Source of the DNA: DATFFO01 sp963772815
GTDB taxonomy: Bacteria > Actinomycetota > Acidimicrobiia > Spongiisociales > ZC4RG35
Direction of reading: 5' to 3'
Assembly: GCA_963772815.1 (NCBI GenBank)
Contig: CAVYYV010000001.1
Span: 47,442-111,441 of the forward strand
DNA length: 64,000 bases
How positions within the stretch are numbered: position 1 is the first letter of the stretch; each line of letters starts with the position of its first letter. The notes under the pieces were generated by a model, which saw nothing but the letters and a program-made list of their open reading frames with translations, had not been told where the DNA came from and searched no databases. This document shows, piece after piece, positions 34,406 to 43,756 of the stretch. Position numbers and translations under genes: made by a program.

Positions 34406-35931
34406 GGATCCTCCGGGCGGCAGCCATCACCGCGGCAGTGGCTCTCACCGCAGCCGTGTTCGGGCTCGCCCGGGAGATGGTGGTAGCGGCAACCTTCGGA
34501 GCCGAGCGCAGTACCGACGCCTTCTACTTTGCCAACGATCTAACGGTCCGATTTCCCGAGTTCGTCATCCCGGCGGTGACGGCGGCGCTGATTCCCCTCT
34601 ACATCAGGGCTTCCACCCCCGAACAGCGGGAGCGCCTGGTCAACACCGTGGTGAGCATCCTGGGAATCACGCTGATCGGGCTGACGCTGACGACGATGGT
34701 GACCTCGGGCACCATCGTCCGACTCGTCGGGGGAGGGTTCGATCAGCCCGGCCAAGCATTGGCTGCAACCACACTGCAGATCCTGGCGCCCGCCATCACC
34801 CTCCTCGGGGCGACCGGAATCTTCAAGGCCCTGTTGGAAGCCGAGAACCGCTTCTTCGTCTCCCAGATCTCCCAGGTGATCATCTCCATCGGAGTGATTG
34901 CCGGCGTTCTCTATCTGGCCGACAGGCTGGGTGGGTACTCGATCGCGGTGGGGCTGACCGTGGCAGCGGTGGCGCAGCTGGCCTGGGTGATGTTCTGGCT
35001 CCACCGCGCCGGTGTGCGCTATCGACCTGCTTTCAACCTGCGCCATCCCGATTTGACCCGATTCTTCAGCCTCCTCTGGCCCGGGCTGATCGGCGCCGTG
35101 ATCCTGTGGATGACCCCGGTGATCGACAAGGCTCTCGCCTCCTATCTTCCGGCCGGGGCGGTGTCTGCGTTGTCGTTCGGGAACCGGCCGGTGGCGGTTG
35201 TCGAGCGGGTCGGAATCCAATCACTGGTCATCGTCGGACTCCCGATCTTCTCCTGGCAGGCCGCCAAGCGTGGGATGAAGGCGTTGGCGAGATCCGTCGA
35301 AGACACGCTGGGCACGGTGGTCTTCGTGCTGGCGCCGGCCACATTTCTGCTGATCGCACTCCGCCTCCCCGTCACCCGCCTCCTCTTCGAGCGAGGCGCC
35401 TTCGATGCCAGCGCCACAAACCTGACGACGCTGGTCATGGCCGCTTACGCGGTGGCACTGGTTCCCGAGGCCATGGCCGTGACCATCTCCACCGTGTTCA
35501 AGTCCATCGAAGACACTCGCACCCCCGCCCTCTGGGGTGCCGGAGTCAACCTGGTCAGCAAGGCGGTCTTCAGCCCCTTGCTGCTGATCCCCTTCGGGGC
35601 TCCGGGCCTGGCGCTGTCGACGGCGCTGATGTACCTGGTGTCCAGCATCGTGATGATCAAGCGACTGGGGAAGGCGGGCCTGGACGTTGACGTCCCCAGC
35701 CTGATGCGCCGGGTCGGGCGGATCCTGGTTCTGTCCGTGGCCGCCGCTCTCCCTGCTTTCTTCCTGACCCGGACCGGCCTCTCATCTGCGGCCATGCTGG
35801 GCTTCGCGTTGTTGATCGCCATCCCCGTCTACCTCGTGGCAGCGCACCTGCTCAAGGTGCCCGAGCTGGCCCGAATCCGCTCGACCTTCCGCCGACGCGC
35901 CGAAGAGGTCACGTCCTCGGTGGAGAAATGA
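34402..35931 (+). CDS. MurJ/Wzx-like lipid-linked sugar flippase
   Basis: A 509-residue MATE/MOP-superfamily membrane protein with about 14 helices. VFGLAREMVVAATFGAERSTDAFYF and PARFPEF-like segments at the N-terminus match MurJ (MviN); the position next to a Wzy-like polymerase suggests that it moves the polysaccharide repeat unit across the membrane rather than lipid II. The GTG at 34402 overlaps the preceding stop; the end overlaps the next gene by ATGA. It is co-translated with both neighbours. Confidence 0.82.
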   Translation: MRILRAAAITAAVALTAAVFGLAREMVVAATFGAERSTDAFYFANDLTVRFPEFVIPAVTAALIPLYIRASTPEQRERLVNTVVSILGITLIGLTLTTMVTSGTIVRLVGGGFDQPGQALAATTLQILAPAITLLGATGIFKALLEAENRFFVSQISQVIISIGVIAGVLYLADRLGGYSIAVGLTVAAVAQLAWVMFWLHRAGVRYRPAFNLRHPDLTRFFSLLWPGLIGAVILWMTPVIDKALASYLPAGAVSALSFGNRPVAVVERVGIQSLVIVGLPIFSWQAAKRGMKALARSVEDTLGTVVFVLAPATFLLIALRLPVTRLLFERGAFDASATNLTTLVMAAYAVALVPEAMAVTISTVFKSIEDTRTPALWGAGVNLVSKAVFSPLLLIPFGAPGLALSTALMYLVSSIVMIKRLGKAGLDVDVPSLMRRVGRILVLSVAAALPAFFLTRTGLSSAAMLGFALLIAIPVYLVAAHLLKVPELARIRSTFRRRAEEVTSSVEK

Positions 35932-37121
35932 CGCAGCCCGACACCTCCAGCAGACTCGATCAACACGGCCGAGCACCCTCATTGCGGGTGGCGCTTGTGG
36001 GCGAATTCCCGATGCATCCGCTGCGTTTCGGCGGCGGGGTTGTCACCTCCACCTGGCATTTGATCGAGGGGCTGGTTGCGCTGGGCTCGGTGGAGGTGCA
36101 TGTCGTGACTACATCCCTTGCGTTGAGGGAGCGCCTCATCTTTCACTCGGGGGGAGTCGAGTACCACTACCTCCCCGGACAGAGGAGGCTCAACACGATC
36201 ACCATGTACAGACTGACCCGGCGGCGAATCCTGGCAGAGCTCGACTCGATCAACCCGGACGTGGTGCACGCCCAAACCACTCCGATGTACGGTCCCATCT
36301 GCCTTGACTCCGGGTACCCGGCGGTGGTGTCGGTCCATGGAATCATCTCCGAGGAGCTGGCCCACACGAGCGGTTGGCGGGACCGTCTGCGCGGCCGAGT
36401 CCACGCCTTCTCCCAGCGGAGGACGGTGGCCCGGGCGAGCCACCTGATCCAACCTACCGGCTACCCCCAGCAGCGCCTGGGGGCTCTGACGACGGGGCAG
36501 TGGCACGACACGGGCAATGCCATCTCGGACAGGTTCTTCTCCGTGGAGCGCCGGCCTCTTGCCGACACGGTCCTCTACATCGGGGCGGTGATCCGTCGCA
36601 AGCGATTGGTCGATCTGGTGGAGGCGCTCGCCATCCTCTCCCGGCGTGGGCGTGACCTGCGGCTGCGGGTGGCTGGTCCGGAAGCGGAGGCACGGTACGT
36701 CGGTGAGGTTCGCACTGCCGTCTCCCGACAGGGTCTCGAGGACCGGGTGGCCATGCTGGGTCTACTGAACCAGGATCAGGTAGAGGCGGAGCTGGCCCGG
36801 TGCACGACGCTGGTCCTCCCCTCTGGTCAGGAGACGAGCCCGATGGTCATAGCCGAAGCGATGGCGGCAGGAGTGCCCGTGGTCGCCACAGACGTGGGAG
36901 GCGTGACCAGCCTGTTGGCGGATGGGGTAACAGGCCTTGTGGTTCCCCCCGCCGAACCGAAGCTGCTGGCCGAGGCGATCGAGCATCTGGTGAATCAGCC
37001 CGATCTGAGAGCCGAGCTCGGAACCAAGGCCAGGGAGGTGGCTAGCGAACGGTTCCGGAGCAGCCAGGTGGCGGCCCGCGTTCTGGACGTGTACCGAATG
37101 GCCGTCGGCGGGGACATCTGA
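35928..37121 (+). CDS. GT4 family glycosyltransferase
   Basis: A 397-residue GT-B fold enzyme. The C-terminal donor site has VLYIGAVIRRKRLVDLVEAL, and LVLPSGQETSPMVIAEAMAAG carries the conserved EX7E pattern. The N-terminal acceptor domain reads MHPLRFGGGVVTSTWHLIEG. It is expected to be a cytoplasmic transferase adding one sugar to the lipid-linked repeat; donor and linkage are unknown. Its ATG overlaps the flippase stop. Confidence 0.87.
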   Translation: MTQPDTSSRLDQHGRAPSLRVALVGEFPMHPLRFGGGVVTSTWHLIEGLVALGSVEVHVVTTSLALRERLIFHSGGVEYHYLPGQRRLNTITMYRLTRRRILAELDSINPDVVHAQTTPMYGPICLDSGYPAVVSVHGIISEELAHTSGWRDRLRGRVHAFSQRRTVARASHLIQPTGYPQQRLGALTTGQWHDTGNAISDRFFSVERRPLADTVLYIGAVIRRKRLVDLVEALAILSRRGRDLRLRVAGPEAEARYVGEVRTAVSRQGLEDRVAMLGLLNQDQVEAELARCTTLVLPSGQETSPMVIAEAMAAGVPVVATDVGGVTSLLADGVTGLVVPPAEPKLLAEAIEHLVNQPDLRAELGTKAREVASERFRSSQVAARVLDVYRMAVGGDI

Positions 37122-37124
37122 GGC

Positions 37125-38267
37125 ATGGAAACCAAGACCATCGCTTTCGTGCATCACTCCCTCGAGTTCGGGGGCGGTAGCGAGAACATCGTGTATCAGC
37201 TCATGCACGGGCTCCAGGACAGCGAATTTCGGCCCGTTCTGTGCTGCATGTACGAACTGGGCGGGCTCGGAGAGCGCTTCGCCGCCGAGGGCGGGGCAAC
37301 CCACTCCAGGATCATGAGCTCCCGGTCAGATGTGGCCGGTATCAGACGACTCGCCCGAATCCTCGAGGACGAGAGGGCGGTCATCATGTGGGCCACGGAC
37401 GGATTCGCAAACATGGTGGTAGGTCGGTTGGCAGCCGCCCTGGCGGGCACTGACGCGAAGATACTCTCCTTCCACTCATATGGGCCGGAGATGCACCGCG
37501 ACGCCGGCCTACTCCGTAGGCTTGCCCTGGGAGTGTCCGACCGGCTGTTTCACCCCAGGTTCGACCACTACGTGGCTCTGGCCGAGTCTCACCGCGACTA
37601 TCTGGTCAGACAAAAGAACCTCGACCCCGACAAGATCGAGGTGGTGCCCAACGGGATCGACCTGGGTCGGTTCGATGACGCCGCGGCTGCCGCCCCGGAT
37701 CTCCGACAGCGTCTCGGGGCGGAAGCCGACTCTCCCCTGGTCGTGATCGTTGCCGCCCTCCAGCCCTGGAAGTCCATAGACCTGTTCCTGGAGGCGGCGG
37801 GCGAGCTGAGCCCGCGACATCCCAAGACGCACTTCGTGATCGTCGGCGACGGCCCCCAGCGAGAAGAACTCGAGAATCTGGCTCGCACTCTGGGCCTCGA
37901 ATCCCGGACCCACTTTCTGGGGCTGGTGAACGACGTGCCCGAGATTCTGGTCCAGTCCACGGTGCTCGTCGTCTCATCACACAGCGAAGCTCTGCCCACA
38001 GTGATCATCGAGGCCATGGCGGCCCACCTACCGGTCGTCGCCACCAACGTGGGGAGCATCCCCGATCTGGCCGAGGACTCCGTGACGGGCTACCTGGTCC
38101 CCGCCCTCTCGGCCACGGCCCTGGCCGACGGGATCGATCGCATCCTCTCGGACCCCGACCATGCCGAGGCGATGGGTGAAGCCGGATATCGCCGGGCAGC
38201 GAGCCAGTTCGAGCTCAAGGTCATGATCGATAGGTACCTATGCCTATTGAACGAGTGGACATCGTGA
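37125..38267 (+). CDS. GT4 family glycosyltransferase
   Basis: A 380-residue GT-B enzyme, 3 bases after the previous gene. Acceptor-side motif SLEFGGGSENIVYQLMHGL, hinge VVPNGIDLGRF, and donor-side LVVSSHSEALPTVIIEAMAAH (EX7E) are clear. It is a paralog-level relative of the preceding gene but quite diverged from it. It is part of the polysaccharide operon. Confidence 0.87.
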   Translation: METKTIAFVHHSLEFGGGSENIVYQLMHGLQDSEFRPVLCCMYELGGLGERFAAEGGATHSRIMSSRSDVAGIRRLARILEDERAVIMWATDGFANMVVGRLAAALAGTDAKILSFHSYGPEMHRDAGLLRRLALGVSDRLFHPRFDHYVALAESHRDYLVRQKNLDPDKIEVVPNGIDLGRFDDAAAAAPDLRQRLGAEADSPLVVIVAALQPWKSIDLFLEAAGELSPRHPKTHFVIVGDGPQREELENLARTLGLESRTHFLGLVNDVPEILVQSTVLVVSSHSEALPTVIIEAMAAHLPVVATNVGSIPDLAEDSVTGYLVPALSATALADGIDRILSDPDHAEAMGEAGYRRAASQFELKVMIDRYLCLLNEWTS

Positions 38268-38358
38268 GTACTCTCCAACTTTGGGCGCCCGCCGGACGGT
38301 CGGCTTGTTCAACGGCGTCCATCATCAGGTTGCCCCGTGCGGGCAGGGAGGCAAGACG

Positions 38359-39816
38359 ATGTCGTTCGTGAGACGACGATTCACCACCATCTTTTTCACG
38401 TTCGCCCTCACGTTGCTGCTCACCGCCCTGGCCACAGCGGTGCTGCCCACCAAATACGAGAGCACGGCAACACTGCGTCTGGGCACGACCGTGAGTGGAT
38501 CCATCAACGCCGTCGACTACGACATCCAGTACGCCGACCGGCTCATGAATACCTACTCGCAGATCGCCACCAGCGATGCGTTGCTGAGAGAGGTCCAGGA
38601 CCGCAACGGCCTGTCGGATCTGCCCGACGTCAAGGTGGACATCATGCCCAACACCGAGCTCCTCGCCATCACCGCCAGCGCCTCCTCCGCCGAGCTGGCC
38701 ACCACGATTGCCGCCGACACTGCCGCAGTGTTGATCGACCAGGCCGAGGCCTCGGGAGCAAGAAGTGACGCCACCATCACCGCCTTGACCAATCAGCGAG
38801 ATCAACTGCAACAGCAGGTGGCCGCCGCAGAGACGGACTTCAATCGCCTGGCCACGACACTCCCGGCCGGCTCGGCCCGGCTTCAGGAAGCGGCCGACAA
38901 TCTGACCAACCTACGCAACAACCTCAACGACCTCACCCTCCAGATCGAGACCAGACAGGCGCTCCAGGCCCCGACCCTGGCCGTCATGCAAGCCGCCGAG
39001 ACACCGACCTCGCCTGCCTCTCCCAACCTGATGATCAACCTGGTGCTGGGCGGATTCGTCGGGTTGGTTGCCGGCACGGCGTTGGCCTTCTGGTGGGACA
39101 CGGTCGACCCCCGCCTGCAAACCGAAGAGCAACTGGCCACTCTCACCGCCCTCCCGGTGCTGGGCGTGTTCTCCAGCGCCCGCCCACCACTGCTCCGCAG
39201 ACGTAAGGTCGAACCTCGTCCGGTCTTCGCCGACCAGGAGTTCGCCTCGGCCCGACGCCTCAGGGCGGCGGCGGGTGCTTCGCCGTTGCTCGTGGCATCG
39301 ATTTCGCCCCGGGACCGGTCGAACGAGGTGGCAGCACAGATCGCCGTATCCGCCGCCCGATCGGGGCAGATGACGGTTCTGGTCGATGCGAACCTGCACA
39401 GCCCCTCGGTGGCAGAGATGTTCGAGATCGACGACGACTTCGGGTTCACCAACACCGTCGATCCCGAGATCAGCTCCTGGATCGATTTCGACCGGCTCAC
39501 CCGTCCTTGCAAGATCGACAACCTCGACGTGATCGGCAGCGGGCCCAAGGTGGACGACCCGGAGCTGGTGGTGGACCATCCCGGAGTGAAGAGCCTGATC
39601 ACGTGGCTCCAGGACCATTACGACCTGGTAGTGATCAATGCGCCCGACCTGGAGACCTCACCCGATGCCCTGGTGCTGGCCGGCCTGGCCGATGAGGTAG
39701 TCCTGGTGGTGCACGAGGGCCGTACCCACCGTCGTAATATCGCTTCCGGATTGGCCCAGCTCAAGTCGGCCGGTGCCGTCCCCACCGGTGTGGTACTGAG
39801 GCGCTACGAGCCCTAG
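38359..39816 (+). CDS. Wzz-like chain-length protein fused to a degenerate BY-kinase domain
   Basis: A 485-residue protein. Two membrane helices (FTTIFFTFALTLLLTALA and MINLVLGGFVGLVAGTALAF) flank an external coiled-coil region, the Wzz layout. The C-terminal ~190 residues have the fold of a tyrosine autokinase (VLVDANLHSPSVAEM, LVVINAPDLETSPDAL), but the P-loop reads SISPRDRSNEVA, without the GK[S/T] pair, so phosphorylation is unlikely. It would set chain length of the polymer. ATG 38359 follows GGGAGGC. The stop TAG lies in the left CTAG copy flanking the adjacent MITE-like element. Confidence 0.82.
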   Translation: MSFVRRRFTTIFFTFALTLLLTALATAVLPTKYESTATLRLGTTVSGSINAVDYDIQYADRLMNTYSQIATSDALLREVQDRNGLSDLPDVKVDIMPNTELLAITASASSAELATTIAADTAAVLIDQAEASGARSDATITALTNQRDQLQQQVAAAETDFNRLATTLPAGSARLQEAADNLTNLRNNLNDLTLQIETRQALQAPTLAVMQAAETPTSPASPNLMINLVLGGFVGLVAGTALAFWWDTVDPRLQTEEQLATLTALPVLGVFSSARPPLLRRRKVEPRPVFADQEFASARRLRAAAGASPLLVASISPRDRSNEVAAQIAVSAARSGQMTVLVDANLHSPSVAEMFEIDDDFGFTNTVDPEISSWIDFDRLTRPCKIDNLDVIGSGPKVDDPELVVDHPGVKSLITWLQDHYDLVVINAPDLETSPDALVLAGLADEVVLVVHEGRTHRRNIASGLAQLKSAGAVPTGVVLRRYEP

Positions 39817-39975
39817 GAGTCTGTTGGATAATGCCGTTGCTCGGATTGGCGGCCAGGGGCGCCAGCCGCAAGGCCGAGGTTTCGCCACTCCTTGTGCCGG
39901 AATGGGGGGCCGAGAACGCAGCGGGTGGTGATGCATGGTCGTCAAGATGGGTGACATGCATTGTTCAACGGGCTC
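39817..39975. mobile_element. 159-bp MITE-like element with CTAG target duplication
   Basis: The ends GAGTCTGTTGGATAATGC (39817-39834) and GCATTGTTCAACGGGCTC (39958-39975) are imperfect inverted repeats, 14 of 18 positions matching. Both are flanked by CTAG (39813-39816 and 39976-39979), a target duplication typical of IS5-family transposases. No transposase or long frame is inside. The two CTAG copies hold the stop codons of the genes on either side, so neither protein is altered. Confidence 0.75.
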
Positions 39976-41379
39976 CTAGCCGGCGGTTTCCGTCCAGTCC
40001 GGGCCCAGCCTGGTCAGGCTGATGGCGGCGTCATCGACCCAGATCGAAACAGTGGACGGGTTGAGATCGGCGGCATAGTTGTCTACCGACCACTGGCGCG
40101 GGTCCTGCTCATAGTCATAAGACATGTCGGTTCTAACCCCGATGACGTCCCAGATCTTCACTCCATCCTGCCAGCAGGTGATGCGACCCTTGGGCTCCAG
40201 TGACCAGCGATAGAAGCACTCGAGATGGACCCATCTCCCGGCAGGCACGTCGATGGCGGACTGGCGCACCTCCACCCCCTCCGGGTCGTAGTGGTTGTTG
40301 TCATCGACCGCCTTGGAGAGAAGGAACCTCATGTGGCCGCTGCGATCGCCGTCCACGTTGACAACCCACACCGGGTAGCGGCTCTGCTGGCCTGAGTCGG
40401 TGATGTAAGCCTTCTTCCATTGGAACACGTTCCAGAACCAGCCCGACTGCGACACCGTCTCGGGGAAGTAGTAGTAGACGCTGTAATAGGCTTCGTCGGG
40501 CAGGTTGGTGGCTCCCCCGTATCCCGGTATGCCGTTGTGCTTCTCCATTCGCACACCCGGGCTCACGCCGGAACCGTCGGCGTTGCGGATCTGCAGTTCC
40601 AGGGACTTGGAGCCTGTGTGGGCCTGCTGGCTGCTGACTTGAGCCGAGGCGTCGCCGGAGATCGCCACGAAGGACCACTCCGAGACATCGCCCCCCTCGA
40701 GGCCGGCGCGCCACAGCAGGCCGTCGTTGGACGGGGCATTCGGAGGAGACAGCGGAGTGGAGGGAACCAGGTCGAGCGCCCGGGCGATGAAGCTCGCCAT
40801 CTGCTCTCTGCTGACATCATTCACAGGGCAGAACCGGTCGTTGTAGGGCGGATCACAACTCTGGGTCACACCCGCCTTGGCCAGGGCATTGATGGCACTC
40901 TCGTAGATCGAGCCGTCATCGTCGGCAAAGTAGTCGCTGCTCGAGAGAGGCAGCTTGAACGCCCGCTGGAGGAAGACCGCCATCTCCCCTCTGTTCACCG
41001 GGCGATCCGGGCAATACCGGTCGTTGGCGGGAGGGTTGCAGCCCAACGTAATTCCGGCCGCGGCCAGAGCATCGACGTCTCCCTCGAAGACCGAGCCGTC
41101 ATCGTCGGAGAAGTAGTCACGAGTAGCGGGCTGGAGGTTGAGAGCACGGTCGAGGAAGGCCGCCATCTCCCCTCTGGTGACCGGGTCGGTGGGACAGAAC
41201 TTGTCGTCCACCGGAGGGTTGCATCCTCGAGTGATGCCCTGAGCGGCGATGGCGTTGATGGAGTTCTCGTGGACCGAGTTGTTGTCGTCCACGAAAAAGT
41301 TCGCGGCAACCACCACGAGCGCTATGAGAGACACGGCCAGGCCACCCCTGAAGATGTTGTTGGAGAACAGTGAGGCCAT
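39976..41379 (-). CDS. Membrane-anchored SLH-repeat protein with polysaccharide-lyase-like domain
   Basis: A 467-residue surface protein. Residues ~10-30 form a signal-anchor helix (GGLAVSLIALVVVAANFFV). Three SLH-type repeats follow to ~210 (DKFCPTDPVTRGEMAAFL, DRYCPDRPVNRGEMAVFL, DRFCPVNDVSREQMASFI). Residues ~225-467 look like a jelly-roll polysaccharide lyase/concanavalin domain (GKITCWQDGVKIW-like strand, YSVYYYFPETVSQSGWFW). In a Wzy cluster it may trim or release the polymer. The start ATG 41379 is chosen over 41451. The stop lies in the right CTAG of the MITE. Confidence 0.78.
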   Translation of the reverse strand: MASLFSNNIFRGGLAVSLIALVVVAANFFVDDNNSVHENSINAIAAQGITRGCNPPVDDKFCPTDPVTRGEMAAFLDRALNLQPATRDYFSDDDGSVFEGDVDALAAAGITLGCNPPANDRYCPDRPVNRGEMAVFLQRAFKLPLSSSDYFADDDGSIYESAINALAKAGVTQSCDPPYNDRFCPVNDVSREQMASFIARALDLVPSTPLSPPNAPSNDGLLWRAGLEGGDVSEWSFVAISGDASAQVSSQQAHTGSKSLELQIRNADGSGVSPGVRMEKHNGIPGYGGATNLPDEAYYSVYYYFPETVSQSGWFWNVFQWKKAYITDSGQQSRYPVWVVNVDGDRSGHMRFLLSKAVDDNNHYDPEGVEVRQSAIDVPAGRWVHLECFYRWSLEPKGRITCWQDGVKIWDVIGVRTDMSYDYEQDPRQWSVDNYAADLNPSTVSIWVDDAAISLTRLGPDWTETAG

Positions 41380-41502
41380 CTTGTTTCGTTTCGGGGACTC
41401 GACGGCGAACTGTGGGGCGGCGTCGCTCAGGTGCCGACCTCGGCTACCCACGGCACGCTACCAGTGGCCGGAGCTTGTGATGCATCGGAATGCTCCTCCT
41501 CA

Positions 41503-42561
41503 TCACGCGAAATAGCGATAGAAGGCTTCGCCCGCCGATTCGGTGACCTCGTCGGGCACGTCGGGTGCCGTGAGGATCCTCGTCACCTCTCCCAACTGCA
41601 CCGAGAGCGGGTCCGGACGAACCTCTGCGGTCGATCTCCGCAAGCGATCGATCTGCCCCTCCTCGGCCCCGAATTTGGCTTTGAACCGGTGCAGGCCCTC
41701 CTGGTCCCAGTCCGAGAGGCCAAAGTCCAGATAGCTCAAGCCGCGCCGATAGGCGTGGGCGATCGCCTCCCACACGAGAGCGTCGTTGGGGAAGTACTCG
41801 AGATAGCGAAAGTCTGAGGCGTTGAATTTGTAGTAGAGCGTGTCCCCCCACTCCAGCAACATGGTCCCGGCAATGATCGAGCCCTCGTGCCGGGCCAGTA
41901 GCAACACACCCCGCTGCTCTGCGATGAAGGCGTCCCAGATGGCCCGAAGAAAGCCATAGGGCTGGGCAAGCAGGCGATATTTGTTCTTGCGCACCGACAG
42001 GTGCAACTCGAAGAACGACCGCAGATCGTGGGTCGACCGGGCCACCACTACGTCGACGGGGGCGTCCATCGCCTTTCGAATGGCCCGTCGCCCGCTCCCG
42101 TGCATGCCGTCCCACACGGCGTCGGTCCCCGCTCGCAGGTCGAGTCGGTGCCATTTCGCCCGTGACACCATCTCGAAGCCTGCATCGTCGCGGCTGTGCT
42201 GATCCCGCAGCGCCTTGACCTCGAGGATGTCGCCGGAACCGAACGCCCCGACTATCGCATCCCATTCCTGGCGGGACGAGACGAGGGGATCGGCGAAATC
42301 CGAGAAGGGAAGAGCGACGATCCTGGTGGCCTCACCACGGGCCAGGCTGCAATAGACCAGACCGGCCACCGGATCTCCATCTTCGGACAGCACCACTCTC
42401 GCCCGAGGCGAGAATTCGTAGTAGTCGAGCACCGACAACCAAGCAGGCGAATGGAAAACGTCGGCGCGGTGACGAGACAGCACCCCGGCCCACCTGGGAT
42501 CAACCAGCGGATCCAGATCGACCACCTGAGACGAGCTCACTTCGACTCCCAGCTCAGTCAT
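41503..42561 (-). CDS. BioF2/FemAB-like GNAT acyltransferase
   Basis: A 352-residue protein of the CelD/BioF2-like acetyltransferase group (PF13480 type), with two GNAT-like halves. Segments MHGSGRRAIRKAMDAPVDV, FELHLSVRKNKYRLLAQPYG and AGTMLLEWGDTLYYKFNAS are typical. In exopolysaccharide clusters such proteins add acyl or amino-acid groups to sugars. Its start overlaps the GT4 gene end by 8 bases; the upstream ORF end and this gene are on the same transcript. Confidence 0.78.
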   Translation of the reverse strand: MTELGVEVSSSQVVDLDPLVDPRWAGVLSRHRADVFHSPAWLSVLDYYEFSPRARVVLSEDGDPVAGLVYCSLARGEATRIVALPFSDFADPLVSSRQEWDAIVGAFGSGDILEVKALRDQHSRDDAGFEMVSRAKWHRLDLRAGTDAVWDGMHGSGRRAIRKAMDAPVDVVVARSTHDLRSFFELHLSVRKNKYRLLAQPYGFLRAIWDAFIAEQRGVLLLARHEGSIIAGTMLLEWGDTLYYKFNASDFRYLEYFPNDALVWEAIAHAYRRGLSYLDFGLSDWDQEGLHRFKAKFGAEEGQIDRLRRSTAEVRPDPLSVQLGEVTRILTAPDVPDEVTESAGEAFYRYFA

Positions 42562-43756
42562 CCGCGCCGCCCGATAGGAGGGTCCGGTAGGCCGCGATCA
42601 GGTGTGGTACCTGATGATGCCAAGCCAGCACATCCAGAGCGCGTTGGCGTCCCACCGCGCCCATCTCGTTCTTATGGGCTCGATCCTCGAGCAACTCGTC
42701 CAGCGCCTTGGCGAGCGACCATGGGTCGTTGGCGCTGGCATAGACCGCCGCATCCTGGGCCGTGACCCGATGCTCGGGAAGGTCATAGGCGACTATGGGC
42801 TTTCCCAGAGCCATGTACTCGCTGATCTTCACCATGGTCGAGCGATCGGTGAAGGGGTTGGAGGGATCGGGTACAACACACACATCCGCAGTCGAGAGCC
42901 ACGACATGAGTCGCTCATCGGAAACCAGGCCGGTCAACTCCACATGGCGATCCAGGTCGAGGTCGGACACCAGACGCCTCAGTCCCTCGACCGCCTCACC
43001 CGCACCCATGATGACGCACAGCAGATCCTGGCGCCCGAGATCGTGGACGAGATGATATGCGGCCCGGATGAGGTGGTCGACTCCGTCCTGGGGGCCGATC
43101 TGGCCCACGTAACCGAGGATCGCCCCCGCCCGTCGACGCAGCTCGGGATCGGGGGGCGTCGGCTTGACTCGGTCCATTTCCGGGCCGTTGCGAACCACGG
43201 TGACGCGACCGGGATCCACCTTGCCTCGGTCGATGGCGACCCGGCGGTACGACTCGTTGGTAGCGATCACATGATCCGCCACCCGGAACGTGATCCACTC
43301 CATCCACAGCAACACGCGGCGAACCAGCGGGGAGGACTCGCCCTCGAAGCGCGCGTCGTACATCTCCGGGGACAGGTCGTGGTGGTCGAAGACGAAGCGG
43401 ATCTTCGCCAGCTTGAACGGCAAGGCGACGACGGCAAATGTGTCGGGAGGGTTGTGGGCGTGGATCACGTCGGCGCCATGGCGGAAGACGTGCCACACGG
43501 ACAGGAAGAAGGTCGCCGCCATCGAGGCGGCGTACTCGAACACGAAGCCGGCCAGTCCCTGGCCACCTCGAACTTCCGGATAACGCAGGACGCTCACTCC
43601 ATCGACCCTGTCCCTGAAGCGTTGGCGCCCGCGCTTGGGGCAGACCACGGTCACGTCGTAGCCCGCCGAGGCCAGAGCCGTCGCCTCCCTGCGGACACGA
43701 CTGTCCTGCGGGTAGGTGTTGTTCTCGAGCCACATGAGGATCCGCTCACCAGCCAC
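42554..43756 (-). CDS. GT4 family glycosyltransferase
   Basis: A 400-residue GT-B enzyme. MWLENNTYPQDSRVRREATA at the N-terminus and HAHNPPDTFAVVALPFKL are typical of the WbuB/FucT-like subgroup; the donor site has RSTMVKISEYMALGKPIVAY. GTG 43756 is preferred to the ATG 43801, which lies inside the upstream dehydrogenase gene; the overlap is then 11 bases. Adds a sugar of unknown identity. Confidence 0.85.
   Translation of the reverse strand: MAGERILMWLENNTYPQDSRVRREATALASAGYDVTVVCPKRGRQRFRDRVDGVSVLRYPEVRGGQGLAGFVFEYAASMAATFFLSVWHVFRHGADVIHAHNPPDTFAVVALPFKLAKIRFVFDHHDLSPEMYDARFEGESSPLVRRVLLWMEWITFRVADHVIATNESYRRVAIDRGKVDPGRVTVVRNGPEMDRVKPTPPDPELRRRAGAILGYVGQIGPQDGVDHLIRAAYHLVHDLGRQDLLCVIMGAGEAVEGLRRLVSDLDLDRHVELTGLVSDERLMSWLSTADVCVVPDPSNPFTDRSTMVKISEYMALGKPIVAYDLPEHRVTAQDAAVYASANDPWSLAKALDELLEDRAHKNEMGAVGRQRALDVLAWHHQVPHLIAAYRTLLSGGADD

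Noticed and set aside
39831..40022. Small frame inside the MITE-like element
   Set aside because: It runs out of the element into the neighbouring gene and has no similarity to a transposase.
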